Assembly: GCA_013365365.1 (NCBI GenBank)
Contig: JABVXU010000018.1
Location: forward strand, 124,001-188,000
Direction of reading: 5' to 3'
From: Cruorifilaria tuberocauda
Taxonomy: Eukaryota > Nematoda > Chromadorea > Rhabditida > Onchocercidae
DNA length: 64,000 bases
Numbering within the stretch: the first letter of the stretch is position 1; the number at the start of each line of letters is the position of its first letter. This document shows, piece after piece, positions 40,865-54,186 of the stretch. The notes beneath the pieces are model-generated. The model saw only the letters and a list, made by a program, of their open reading frames with translations. It was not told the DNA's origin and did not search any database. A program made the translations under genes and the position numbers.

Positions 40865-41320
40865 AAATTGAAATCACGCGAGAAGCAATCTACCTTAAAA
40901 CTACCAGTATGTAATCGTTTTAGTTTTTTGTCCTCATAATCGAGTCGAAGCCTTTGCAAATATTTGAAGTCTACGTTTTATGATGACTATCCCTAAAACC
41001 AACCGAATACCGAAGAATCTGAGATGTAAAAAATGCAAGAAAATTATTGCTATTGGTTTAATAGAAGCTAAAATTATGACTACCATACATGCTTATTGAC
41101 CATGATTACAACTGGGAGTTTGGTAGCCATTTCATAGTTCCGACATAAAAATGTTGCAGTAGTTGGAAACTAGAACCAGGTTTCTTGTCCTATCAATAAA
41201 AATAATATAATAGCCTTATTATAAATGGCAAAAAATCTATTAAATAATTTCTTTGATTTAATTCGCTGCAAAATTGTAGCCATAGCATCCTTATCGTCAA
41301 GGATAAACAGCAATAACTCT
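40865..41320 (-). pseudogene. Broken coding-like fragments, unassigned
   Basis: Minus-strand fragments follow one another. One is open for about 51 codons (including ILDDKDAMATILQRIKSKK), runs into TAG and continues in the same frame for 29 more codons (including FLCRNYEMATKLPVVIMVN). A third, in another frame, contains FKYLQRLRLDYEDKKLKRLH. No splice donors rescue the in-frame stop. This looks like a decayed gene or transposon, or chance frames in DNA of slightly higher GC. I cannot name a family. Confidence 0.2.
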
Positions 41321-41550
41321 ATCAATCACAATGCCTTATAACAAATAATTAAAGCAAGGGCTCAGCAAAATAGAAGCAGCAGAAATCATGCAAAACTATG
41401 CATAGGGAAGAAAAATATGCAGATGCATATAACTTAATAAAACACAGAACTACTGCAAAAATGCAAAACTTCTGGAGAGATCAAAATTTTAAATTTAAGT
41501 AAAGACCAATTAAACAGAGCTTGCTATAGCAAAATTGGCATAGTAGTGAA

Positions 41551-44500
41551 CTATTTGAAATTCAGATGGGACCTCGCAGTGGATGTCGATGGTTCCTCCC
41601 TTGTTGGATGCCGGATTGATTTCACTTCGAGTCGCTGACCTGATCGATGTTCTCCCATTAACTTCAAAGCAGAAATCTCACTGATGCTATCACATATCAT
41701 TTCGCTGATTGTACCGTCAGATTCTGGTCGCTCAAGTTGTTCAGTACGTCGTAAACTACAAAGACTCGAGACAAATAAACAACTTTTCGAAACAATTAAT
41801 TAAGTTCAAAAATAAATACAATTACTATACATTTCGGCAATTTATACATTTGTTTATTGGGCAATGCTTCCTTTCTAAACTTTTATGTAGTTCAGGAATA
41901 AGAAGTTTGTGACTTGATTCCTTCTTGAACAAACTGGTCTAAACAAAAAAATAAGCGAAGAAATCATTTTTGAAAAAGAATATTAGAAAAATCTAATAAA
42001 TAAGAATACTTATATGATATTACATTTCCAACTGTGCCTTTTCGAAGAATACAGAATTAACAAATTTCAAAATCTTCTGATTTTTCAGATTTTCATATAA
42101 AACTAAGTTTCCATATTTTGATACCGGTAATTGCTTTTTATGATTATGAAATTAATAATAAGAATGATAAAAAAATACAGTTTCCACTGTACAAGTACTA
42201 CGTATTCATTCTTTAATACTTCTTAATTTAAGTCGTTCAATGTCATTATATATAACATCTCTGTTATGAATATGTCATTATTACCGACTGCAATATGCAC
42301 ACTTCAATAAAAATAAGTAAATAAAAATTGTGCAAAGATAAATTCCGAACTTGAAATTTGACATTCCACATTGGGATTATGATAGTAAACAGAAAGTGTC
42401 AACTTTATTCAGGATTGCTTGCTCAGATGCAAAGGTATAATTCTGGAACCTTTAAGCGATATATAGAAGCAACCTAAAAGTTGAGCAGAATGCTTGAGCT
42501 AGAGAGTTCAACAGAGAACTTAAATTAAGCGCTGACAAGGCAGCTTAACTATCAATTAAGTTCACAAAAAAAGTTGTGTATGACTCAATAATGGCTTGCA
42601 AAATTTAAATTCAGAAACATTACCATCGCTCCATTTCCGTAAAAAATATAATGAATTATTGTGAAAGCAAAGGGTAAACGAAATGAAAATGTTAATGAAA
42701 AAGAATAAGTTAATACATTAAGAAGTTTACGTACTTCCTATAAATGTAATAATACATTTTAATTAATATAACGATATAATGTTCTCCTAACCTTTTTCTA
42801 CATTTGGGAAAAAAGCAATGGAAAAATAGCGCTGCAAGGGACCTAGGCAAAGAAGCTAATAAAATGTCACTGAGAGAGAAAGAATTACCAATCTAACTCG
42901 CAATATATGTCACGACTTTGCATTCTGAAATGTTCGTGGAAGTATGCCATTTCTCTAGGAGTGGGGGCGAAAGTCGTCCGAATCCTGAAATATTTATTTT
43001 CTACAATTCGTTTCCTAATTCTTCTAGAATCTAGATCTTAAAAATATGAAAAATATGTATCTGAAAATTACTTGATTCAAGTCACCTAATTTTTATAAAT
43101 AAAACGTATCATAGTAACGGATCGAGCCAAAATAATGTATTTTATACAGTCGCTTTCTCGTTTTTCTGAATTACCTGACTGATTTACAGAAATAAATCAT
43201 AATTCAAAATTAAGTCCAGAATGCTAAAAAATCTAGACCTACGTTTTGATGATAAAATCGGTAAATAATGTTATTATTGGAATACAAATCAATGCCAGCC
43301 AGAAAGATGATGAGCTCAACATTATGAATGCCATGCCACACATTTGTTCACCGATTGGCAAAGTTGGCCAAACCTATAATTTATTTATTTTTCAACAAAC
43401 GAGTGCATTGCAGAAAGATTTGTGATTTTCAGAAATCATAAATTACGCTTCCATACTGCAATGAATAAATTATGATTCAATAAAGATTGCAAAACAATGT
43501 AAGTTTTCACCAGTGAATAAAGTGGAAGGAAAATAAACCATAATAAAATAGAACCAAAACATGAAAATAATACAAAGATTGTCCAAGAATCACATTCTAA
43601 CAGAGCTTTAAGGCAAACTGTTGTCACCACAAACTGAAAAATAGCGATAAGTGCAAATTTTAATGAATTTCAATAAGGCAGAAGAATATCATGAAAAAAA
43701 TAAGGGCAATTTATGTTATGCTTAACCAAATGTAGCTATAAAACAACAGACCAAAACTAATTGCGTCACATATATTTCTTTCATCGACAACTATTTTTAT
43801 TTTTTTTAAACTGATATTACACCTCTACTAAAGAAATAAATGAAGACAAACCGTATAGCATGAATTGCCTAGCATCAACCAGCCTCCAACTCTACCACTG
43901 TCCCACACAACCGGGTTATATAAAAATGCGAAAGACAAAAAGAAAAGAAGTAACGAATGCCAAATTGCCTGACCGATCCAAACTGCGAAATGCTAAAATA
44001 AACATAGCAAATTATACAGTTAAAGTAACATAAACAAAAAATACAAATGTTTAGCTCAAATATTTTTAAGAATATGGCAACTAATATTCTTATTACAATT
44101 TTTTCAAAAGGCTTGATAGAATGCAAAAAAAATTTTTTTTCTTCGAGTATAACTCACACTGATCGTGAATGCTCGCTTATAAAAAGTTTCATACAAGCCA
44201 GGATAGGAAAGCATCATTTGGTCGGAAAGAGGTCTGTCAAATAATCCGATCATAACAGGTGGTAAAGCAGTAAATGCCACATTGAAAAGAGCTATAGTCC
44301 AATGTTCAAATATTGTTTGACCAGAGAATGCGGAATAGATCGCAAACCATAATTCAATTAAATATAAACATATATTCTTATAAAAGCAATATAAGATTAC
44401 CTGAAACAATAAATATAAAAAGAGAAGGTTTGGAAATTTTTTAACATGAGATCAGGAAAAGAAATAATGAATAACCTTTACGCCTCGCTCATAGTTCCAA

Positions 44501-47500
44501 GCACCATGAACAAGTAAAAGTCGGCGTAAAAAATGGAATTGCGCAATAGAATAATCACTGGCAGATGCTGCTTGTAAACCTTCTACACCGATTATTCCCA
44601 CACCAACATCGGCAGCCTAAAGTTTTAAAAAGAAAAATCTAAGAAACATCCCATTTTGTGCTGAGTTAAAAATTTTCTTGCACCATTTTCATTGCTTCAT
44701 TTTTGTAGAGATAAAGTGATTCATTCACCTTACCAATCTCTACAAAAATCAATACTAATAACCATAAAAAATACTTGTATCATGGCGACATCATTGGCAC
44801 CATCACCAATTGCTAAAATCACATCGTTAGTGGCTTCACGAACCATCTCAATAACTTCTGCTTTTTGCATTGGAGTCATTCGACAACAAACCACAGCGGG
44901 ACAAACCATGGCTAAGTTACCGAAAACTTTCCTACATTTCGGTTCAACTACGTATTTTAGCGTCTAAAAATCCATTTTTTAGAACTTCCTTACACTAGAT
45001 TTATAATATACTTCACTTTTTCTTCTAGATCTGCGTTAATCCTATAAAATATAAAGTAGAACTTAAGTTTATTTCACAAATAAAATAAACACGGATCTAA
45101 ATTCTTTCTGTATTTATTTCCACTTATTGAAGGTGGAACTTGAAATTCATTTTTTTAAGTTACAAGATAAAAAATGCAATTTAGGATTTAAGCTTCTCAC
45201 TTTGATAATTTGGCTTCCTTTTCAAATATTTCTGTGAAACATAAACTAAGCAGCAAAAGAAAGCTCGAAAGAATTAAGAAACTCAAATTCGATAGTCCTT
45301 TAACAAAACAAAACTGTGAGTAGTAATTGCAGTTTTAATGATGACTGAATTATAAATTAATATCTTTGTGATATGGTTGGTGTAGTGAATGAAATATATA
45401 AAGAAAAATATAAAAGAATGATCTTGAATATCCGCAAAAACTTACAGACCCGTCGATAATTAAGGAGTGCTGAACAGTAGATGATTGAAGGCTACTGTTG
45501 CAGTCACAAAGTTTTTTAAAAACTTCATCGCATGAATTACCATCAATAAACAAAAGCTTCATGTCTGAGTGAACAAGACCCGCAGAACGAGCTATATTGA
45601 TGGCTGTTTCACGCTTATCACCGGTCAGCATCCAAACGCGTATCTGTGCAGCAAGTAACGCCGTAATTGTTTCCGGAACATACTATAAATCATGACTGGT
45701 ATTCATTTAACATAATTTCGATGCTGAATTCATTTTAGTATTTTATATTATATTTGCAAAGGCAATTTCTGAATAGAATGATTTTGAAGTCTTGTTCAAC
45801 CAAAGCAATGAAATTTATTCACTGTTAATTATTATTCAGTGTTCAACAAGCTACGGATATTCAATTACGACAACATCTTTGTATTTTATTTGTCGCTTTA
45901 GGAAATATTTGTACTTTGCTTTAATTTTTCTGAGATATTACAAACAGCAATATTAGCAATTTTTAGCAATAACATTTATTAGCAATAACGCACTGTGCAT
46001 TGGAATATTCAATTAGATTATCGTTCGTTTATTGAAGTAAAATGTTTATTATATTGAAGTGTGGTATTCAAATGTGATATTGTTGACTTCTCAATTCTGT
46101 TAGTAATTCTATGATTACTATAAAATGATAATTCACTAACACTCCGAAAGTTTTCTCAAACGCTTCAAAGTTACAGCAATTTCCTATTACCACAAAAATA
46201 CCTGTTGTAATTTATCTTCAATTGCAGATGCACCCATTAATATAAGGTTTGTTTCAATCTTCTCCGCACATTCAGCCAATTTCTCTTTTCGTTTGTCGAT
46301 TGAAACCAAAGCTTTTTCAAATTCTTGTGCCCATTTATTGTATTCTTCCAATTCCAGTATACGCATTGCAAAACACAGAGTTCGGTATCCCTTTAACGTT
46401 TCTTTTTTAAAGTCAGCGAAAGGTAATTTATAAATAAAAATATAATATAAAGATGAAAAAAGAGAAAAAGTAGAAACAATGATGGTAAAATAATAAAAAA
46501 AAAAGAAAGCTTTGATATAAGAAACTTTTTTCGTTATAGGAAATATCAAAAATTTGATGATATTGATGTTTAAAATCAATAACAGACCTTTGATGCATAA
46601 TCTTGAAGATGGTTAACACAGTTGTCAGCAATTGGTAAATCCTTCCGTAATCTTTCAAAAATCATAGAATCCTGAAGACACACTATTTTATGAAATTCAT
46701 TTGACATGATCAGTAAAACTGAAATTCCAATTGCGATCAAAAATGTAGACCAAGTGCATAATTGCAACAAAACTCGTAATACGAAGACCAAAAATCCAAA
46801 GATTTAAGCAAATTCAACGTATGATTTTTCTTTGTAAACTACCATTCACGAATTCATGAAAATAAGAATCAAAACTCTCTGTAAATAAAAATAATTCAAT
46901 AAATGTTTAGGCTTACCGCTCCTTTGACATACAATTTCAAGACACCATCAGGACACTGCACAACAACACCCATTCGTTTTCTATCGCTTGTAAACTCTAG
47001 CACATTTAAGATGTTATAACTTTTGATTTCTCCTAACTGAAAGCATAGCAAAAAAGTTGTGCAGAATAAGAGAAATTGAGAAATTAGCAATGCTTTGAAA
47101 ATTAACTACAAACTCCATATTTATAAAATTAATTTGAGAAATTCGCATAAATTTGCAGAAAAATAGCAATTACAAATTATAAAGAAAGTAATAATAATAA
47201 TGCAGTTAATCTGATGAAGACTGTACACTTAATGCATTGCAATTAAAAGTACCTCTGAGACAAGGATACTTCGAGGCTTCCTGGTGTGAAAAACAAATCC
47301 AAGAGCTGCGGCAGCACGAACAAGTGCACCTTCATCAGGCGAAGAAGCTTGATAATGTAATTCATCATTTTTATCTCTTTCTGGAACAACCGTATGACAA
47401 ACTGCCATCATCCGAAGAAACTCCTTGACAGAACTAGCTTTCTCCTAAGAAGCGAGTATATGGATCACAAGATTTACAAAAATAGGATTCCAAAGTTCTT

Positions 47501-50500
47501 TTATTACAAGCCACTGATATCAAACAGCTAGTAAAGGAAACTTGAAATGATGCAATTCTTTAACTTAATCATCAAGCTAAAGAAAACATTCGCGAAATGT
47601 TCCATCAATTTCGAACATGCAAAAAGTCTCTCATACTTGCAGAAATGCCTCAACAAAATTGGTGACAGAAAAAAAATTTCTCCAAAGTAAAAACTAGCAT
47701 CTGAGGTCCTGATGAGCTCTAGTAATTTGCGGTCTTGAAAATCGTCTGTTTCATCGCTTCCAAAATTAATGCCCGCAACTGAGCATCTTTTAAATTTCAT
47801 GATGTTACGGGTGAGTGTTCCGGTTTTATCGCTCATTATAAATTTTACCTTAAATGTAATATAAAAGTTAGAACTGTTATTTAGAAAAAAAACTTAACAC
47901 TTCCGGCTTAATAAGCCTCAAATGGAAATCCATATTTATCTTATGAAATTCTGCTCGATCAAAAAAAGAATTATTGCGTTTTACAATCAGCTGCTTCCTG
48001 CATTCAACTAATTCCACTAAAAAAATCAAACCTGCTTCTATCACTCTCAAAATATCTCTTAAACGTTGCCAATGGCGGACAATAAGAAAATGCAAATGGA
48101 GGCCATAAAACATATTTTGTAAAGTACTTTCCTCGCAAACATTCAACTGTTCAATTTTACAACTATTTTACGCAGATATGGAGCCACAAAAAAAGATTTT
48201 GAAAAAAGGAGCATTCACCTGTCCCAATTCTTCATTTAAATTAGATGTTCTTGCTACAGCACAACTATCTGTTCTTTCATCATACATAGCAATATCCTAA
48301 AATCATATTACACAAAAGTTTTACTTCCGGAATGCTAATGATTAATTTCGGTTTTCGTTCCTCCTTCATTAGGGTAATCCTCATAAGGAATTCTGAATTT
48401 AGCAAACAGAGTAAGAAACAGTAGAATTCTTATTAATAAATTCTAAATTTCACATAAAAAATCAAACTTCTCTGCATTAAAAACATCAGATAAGATAAAT
48501 AGACATCTTGAAAATAAGGAAAGTGAAGTGAACGCGTTAAAGCCTACTCACATTATTTATATATATTGCCTGGAAAAATCGTACAATTTCAAGAGTGACT
48601 TGCAGTGAGATCGGGATTAAGTTATTATATAAAATGAAGAACGTTAGCACATTCCAGAAAAAGTTGAGAGACCCCTTTGCTGGAAACGTCAGAATTTAAA
48701 AGGCAAATTTAATGCACATTTAATATGAAGTTAAGGAAAATAAGGTATGTTATTTCAAGATAAATGCAAGAGTGATATATTTCAATCCTTATTTCAAAGC
48801 ATTCAATTATAGAGAAATGATATGATTTGTTCCTGAAGGATTCCAAATTCGAACTTCATTTCCTTTTTATGTTACATTACTAATATATAAAAATGATCTT
48901 ATTGTTACTAATGTTACTTTTTTAACTTATAATTAAGTTACTCAATATCTTTGGGCAGAAAAATAATAGCATTTTATTGGATATGATGATGATTTTGAGA
49001 AAAACAAAACAAACCCCGATGGCCAAGATAATAAGCATGTACTAGCTGTTTGTGATCGAAGGCATATGCTCCAACAGCACTTGTAAGAGCTAGGGCAATT
49101 AATGTGCAGAATAGAAATAAAATACGCCGATTGGTGATAACATCAATTTTAGATCTGAAATAATAAGAATTATACAATGCAAATTCATGTGATCCTAAAA
49201 ATAATATTTGATCAAACTGACGTATAAGAGACTCCACAAGAATAAAAATATTTCACTGTTTATAACACGAAATATTTCAAACAAAAAATTACTGTTTTAA
49301 CGGAGCCACTTTTGAATTCATTAATAATTTAGCGTCATGTCCTGCATATAGCACTGCGCCACAAATCCATTGTGTATGTTTCAAACGAGCACCGCGTAAT
49401 AACAGTTGAGGGATACCTGTAAAATGCAACAACAGAATTAATTAAGGAAGATATAACAGCACATATCTTATAAAATTTATTAAAAATCAAAAAAATTAAC
49501 ACTTCATATCTCCTAATTATATAATAACATGTTTATAGCAATTCGTTTAATGAACAATATATAAAATATATGCCGAACACAACTATTGGATGGTAAGGTT
49601 CGTAGCCACTAAAAGGCTCATAATCGTAGCCACTTAGAAAGACACAGACTTGGATCGTCCTCAGCTTTCGGTATAAATCTGTTCAATCATATATCGTGTC
49701 CCATTACTGACTAGCTAAAAAATCCAAAATGAAATGCGAAAATAAAATTTTTCAAAAACGATACAAACGTACTAAGAGGTCGCCGCAAATCTTGCATGTG
49801 TAGCGTTCCTGTAAACTCATTTACATTTTGATTTGGATGTTCACATTCGATCTTACACCGGAAATTTTTAATTGCTGCTGTGGTTATTAGATCCGATGTA
49901 CAGTCAAGTGCCTGCCGAATTTTTAAATTTGTTTCTCCATCCAAGTTTGAAGTTTCGATATAAGCTATACCCAATGGATCACTAGATGACAGCAGTGCCA
50001 TATCAGCTGGAAACATCTGATTATTTTCCACCCGCACAATATCGCCCACTTTCAACTGAAATTTACGAGGTTGAGTTTTAGGAAATCAAACTAATTATTT
50101 TAAAACACTACTGGTGAGTTCGAGTTTGAGCTATAAATATAAACTTCAATAGATGGCTTGAATCGCTTAATAATTCACGAATTTAGATGTCATGAATTCA
50201 TACTGCATTGATGCCATCTCATTTACTGAGACAAATTATCGGTAGTTTTAGTAACTGGTCCTTAGAAAAGTTGTTAAAATTTGAAGCTTAACGCTGTAAT
50301 ACGAAGCATTCGGACTCTTGAAATATAGCAGCGCTGCTTCGTAAAATGTTTTAAATATTATCTTAGTTATGGGATGAAAAAATACTCTTGAAAAATTATA
50401 AACTTCTATTACTTCTACAATTTCTTACCTATCCAAAGTACAACTACTTATTTGATACAGAACTTACATCTTTCCAGAGGATATGTTTCCACTGATGACC

Positions 50501-51432
50501 TCTAAGAACCGTGGCATAATAATTATTAACTGTTTGATCTGACTTTCTTCGCTTCTGAAATTGAAAACAATAACTTACTAAAAGTTATAAATTGCTGACA
50601 ACTTTTTCGATACTTTGCATATCATTCATTTTTTTTCTTCAGAATTCCTTTGCATATATGTAATTTATGAAGCATTTCATTTAGTATTATATAAAATTTA
50701 CAATGTCTTCAAATATTTCTTTGATGGCCGATACAACTAATATGATGGTAAAGGGTCCCGCAGTTGTAAAGCGACCTGTTGGACTAACACCCGGAATTTG
50801 CTGAAAAAAATTCAGAAATGAACGCGTCAAAAGTAAATTTATTTAGGTTTGAAACATGATATCATAAATATTTAAATTTAAATAATTACAACTTTTATTT
50901 AATTCTTTGTCGGAAATGAAGACAAACACTAAATTTTGAAAAACATATGAGCATTAATTTTTTGCAACTATCACAGGTTTGAAATATTCTGTATTGTAAG
51001 TGGAGTACAATGTCAGAAATAAGTGGACCTGGAGAATCGCGATAATGAGGAAAAACACATTGCTATATCGTCTGAACTGTTCCTTCAAAAAGCGCGGAAA
51101 AAAAGAAAGTATACTATACTTGGCGGTACTGAAAATAAAAGATAAAGTGAAAAAATTCTCAAAATTTATTTATCATAAAACACTACTACAGATGTGAATT
51201 ACATATTCGCGATTCACTCTCATATGCATAATGTATTGTTTGCTGTCTGCAATTTGGAAATCAATAGACAAATAGACAAACATTAACAATCGTTGAATAA
51301 TGCATTTGTTGTATCATACCTGATAGCATTGGATCGATACTTTCCAGGTTGTGAAGTTTGGTTGACATAAATAATTCGGGAAGTCGAAATACGAGATGAA
51401 TGTTGTCTAATAGTGCCAAAAATAGACATCAT
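41551..51432 (-). CDS. P4-type phospholipid flippase, ATP8A/TAT-1-like (23 exons)
   Basis: Exons, 5' to 3' on the minus strand: 51432-51320, 51128-51029, 50800-50702, 50554-50468, 50055-49773, 49416-49293, 49154-49015, 48679-48552, 48296-48219, 47848-47699, 47444-47253, 47036-46917, 46671-46588, 46390-46202, 45682-45446, 44963-44775, 44616-44476, 44400-44158, 43992-43852, 43633-43511, 43373-43243, 42984-42889, 41755-41551. Phases match; about 1,130 residues, near the ATP8A length. Visible: DGET in the actuator domain (172-175), PISL in TM4 (338-341), DKTGT with the phosphorylated Asp391, KGA (536-538), TGDKRE (649 on) and GDGAND (761-766), then six C-terminal membrane segments and a hydrophilic tail. 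P4-ATPases move phosphatidylserine or phosphatidylethanolamine to the cytosolic leaflet, usually with a CDC50 subunit. [12 protein letters not shown] and YAGHD point to class 1a. Uncertain: the 3' end of exon 10 and whether exons 22 and 23 join directly. Confidence 0.93.
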
Positions 51433-51452
51433 AGAAAATAAAGTGCAAGTAG

Positions 51453-51454
51453 CT
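51453..51454 (-). promoter_or_regulatory. Acceptor AG upstream of the P4-ATPase start
   Basis: On the minus strand AAATTATAG ends here, 20 bases before the ATG at 51432. It could be a spliced-leader acceptor or the end of a 5' intron. The reading frame extends upstream to a GTG but contains no earlier ATG, which supports starting at 51432 or at the next ATG, 51429. Confidence 0.4.
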
Positions 51455-52817
51455 ATAATTTCCACATCTATCAAGATTTCTTCCTCGATCAGCGAATCAT
51501 TCACAATATTTCATCACAAGACCAGAACTAGAAATGAAAAAAGTCAATATCTATATAAACAAAAGTATGATTGGTGCACTAGAAAGAACAAATTTATGAA
51601 AATCCAAAAGAAACTAGTGAATTCATTAGTTCAAAGTGTATCACTTTAAAATTACAAAAGATACGACTTATATGAAGCAATGTGAACCAATATAAGGTTT
51701 GAAACAAGCACACTATCTGATATTGCTAGTATATACTATATCAATTGGAGATCACGTTTAAATATCACGTTACTTATCAGTATTTCTTCACTTCAAACAT
51801 TAAGCAATGCGTTCATTACCTCCTTAATTCTTCACTTCAAACACTGCTGTGAAGAGCGTGAAAAAGTTCAATAAGCCGATGTAAAAAACTTCTTGTCCAA
51901 TGTTTTCATTACAGTTGATTTCAACGCAGACTACATGTATAATATTGACAAGCACATAAGGTATGCCTCGAAAAACAAACAAACTATCCTATACCACTCT
52001 TTCTTCTCCTTTAATGTCTGTGGTAATGTGAAGTAATTTGAATGAACCAGAAAATAACAAATGCAATTGTAAATATATTTTGTGGGGACTAATATTATGA
52101 GCATGTGAATTACTGATGACTAAATACGGAAACTTGAGATCTTGAATTATATTTCATTCCATTCAATAGGATGCTCTTGTTTCTTTCGTTATTCTAAAGT
52201 ATTTCCAGAAATTTTAAAAGCCATAGCTTTGATTAGGTAGGAAACAATCTACCTCAATCATACTTCACTACACATCTACGTCCCATGATTGGTAGCAAAC
52301 AGGCTTCAAAATACCTCTGCATCATTTCCTCGGGCATGAAATGGCAATTCATAAAGTTTTTCAAATCGAAGATTAATTATCCACGAGTAAATTACTCATT
52401 CCAGCTAATGATATTAAAAACTAGTGCGCGGTAATATCTATGAATGAATTCAATTATCTCAACAGAATTGCAGCTATAAGAAATGTGCAAAATAACATTT
52501 CTGGACCATTTCTGGTCAATTCCACACCACTAAAACTAAGCTTAAACATATTTCTGTTAATTAAAATAAAGATCATTATAATTAATATGTTTGCATTTAA
52601 AACGAATTTTTTTCTGTAGTATAAAAGACATTCGAATAGTTATAAAGCATTTTTCCTGCAAAAAGTTGTCAATATAATCGAAAAGACAATAGAGAGTTGC
52701 AAAAGTTAAGTGAATATGTAGCTGAAGCGAAATTTCTCTACTCAATTTGCTCAACTTCTATCAGTCCAACTTAATTACCGAAAGACGGCCTTACGTTGTT
52801 GTAGAGAATTCTACAGA

Positions 52818-53113
52818 TCAATTTCTTTCAGCTACTATAGTTTTCCCATATATATCAACGATACTTTTCAAATAGAATTCATCGCCATTAAAGAACTGCA
52901 GTGGCAAATCGCCGAATAGTAACTGCCACTTTCGTTGTAAATGTCGGTTTTCGGAAATGCTCTGGAGCTTTGTTTCTTTACAGTTGCCATATAGAATCAA
53001 CTGTTTCTCGCATTTCACAATTCAATCGGGAAATGGTCGTTCGTCGTATACAAGATTTCCTCAAAAGCGACTTCTCTGGTTATCACCAATTTATAGACAA
53101 CACCAACCTATGA
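52818..53113. other. GC-richer island open on both strands
   Basis: The plus strand has a 70-codon frame at 52901-53113 overlapped by a 121-codon frame in another phase. The minus strand has a 66-codon frame at 52818-53018 preceded by an open stretch after an acceptor-like CATTCATAG. Residues such as SISENRHLQRKWQLLFGDLP (minus) and EMVVRRIQDFLKSDFSGYHQ (plus) are not typical of AT-driven chance frames. No family recognised. It may be a relict gene or transposon fragment, or regulatory DNA. Confidence 0.25.
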
Positions 53114-54144
53114 ATCGTCATAATTTAATTGAAATGAAACACGACCGTAAAATTCCATCGTTGAATTCATATGTATTCGTATCATTTATATGTAACAGAA
53201 TTAATTTCAATGACTGTTTTCAACAGGTTAATATCAATTTCCAATATGCAATCACTATACCTTTTATCTTTAAGGTTTCCATTTTCACAAAGCTCTCCAA
53301 GCTACATCTGTACTATAGGTGAAACATATTATTAAATCTTGTGGGTGAAAACTAAACAAATTGATTTTAATTTTCTTTTCAAGTTTAAATTTCAAAAATT
53401 TTGAAAAAAAATCAAAAACACAAAAAAGACGATGCAAACATTCAACGGAAATAGTATACTCATGGAAGTAAAGTTAACAAACCACATAACACTATCTACT
53501 AACATTAAAATGACTATAATTGAAATAATTTCGTTCTAGCTTAGTTTGAATCTATCCAATTGCCATTCCTCACTTTCCCATGGAATCAACGAAACAAACA
53601 GTTGGAATGAAAAGAGTTGAATAAAATGTACAAAATACTGAAAGAGAAACACGAACAAGGAAAACTGAAAACATCATTTCAGCCACAACTGACTATCGCA
53701 ACTAAATAACAACCTGCTTGCCATTCCAGTCGCGATCAACCGGTCTATTTCTGCCACCAACCTGTTCTCCGCTCGCCCACCCGTGATTTCCATTTTTTTC
53801 TTCCTGAACAATGATTACACTTTCATTTTTCTTTCTCATTCTGTCTTCTAACTATCTAACCATTGTAACACATTCCTTCTCTTTCTGTTCCCTCTCCAAC
53901 CTTAAAGTCTATCTTGCTATTCATACTTACAATCGGTCCAATCTTATCAATCTTCAGTTTCTGATAAAATCTCTCATTAATCAGTTATTTCGTCAGATCA
54001 CATCAAAATGAGGTCTGGTTGGAATTCGAAGAGAGGGTATGGGCTTGTCGAGGTGATTGCGGAAAGATTGCTAAATTAACAAGGTGGTAAGTTGAAGCTC
54101 GTTAAAATTTTCCGGAGAAGGTGATTATGACCACATTTTTTTCC

Positions 54145-54146
54145 AG
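54145..54146 (+). promoter_or_regulatory. Acceptor AG upstream of the SPRING-like gene
   Basis: TTTTTTTCCAG ends here and is a strong acceptor. It could take a spliced leader or join a 5' untranslated exon ending at a donor near 54,084-54,087 (GTGGTAAGTT). Confidence 0.5.
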
Positions 54147-54150
54147 AAGT

Positions 54151-54186
54151 ATGGCATGCATATTTCGGATTATTTTGTATGGATAG
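54151..54186 (+). promoter_or_regulatory. Upstream ORF of 11 codons
   Basis: ATG at 54151 opens a frame that ends at TAG 54184-54186. It overlaps the first possible main start (54156) out of frame but ends before the ATG at 54246. If the mRNA begins at 54147, this favours translation from 54246 after reinitiation. Confidence 0.4.

Larger units (their letters stand above)
35312..41550. other. Mostly non-coding interval between convergent genes
   Basis: The BED/hAT gene (+) and the P4-ATPase gene (-) point toward each other across this interval. From 35.3 to 38.5 kb the DNA is AT-rich with only chance frames. From about 38.5 to 41.5 kb there are fewer homopolymer runs and several GC-richer patches. 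Separately listed are a 17-bp-arm hairpin, a CCGGAA cluster and unassigned minus-strand coding-like fragments. No complete gene could be built. Confidence 0.6.
51455..54155. other. Intergenic region between divergent genes
   Basis: It separates the P4-ATPase (-) and SPRING-like (+) genes, so both promoters should lie here. No gene was demonstrated. At 52,820-53,110 the DNA is less AT-rich and frames are open on both strands (see next entry). Confidence 0.55.

Noticed and set aside
44996..45047. Possible extra P4-ATPase exon reading [15 protein letters not shown]
   Set aside because: It would need a 32-base intron and a weak donor. The direct junction 45446 to 44963 gives IIDGSTLKYVV, which matches the family without a gap.
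46391..46579. Upstream extension of the frame of P4-ATPase exon 46202-46390
   Set aside because: The ATP8A family has no insertion between the KGA region and the GYRTLCFA block; the acceptor at 46391-46392 gives a gap-free join.
53811..54029. Plus-strand 66-codon frame and a nearby short ATG frame before the SPRING-like gene
   Set aside because: Neither joins in frame to the SPRING-like exons; the second ends in TAA before the donor, so at most it is 5' untranslated.
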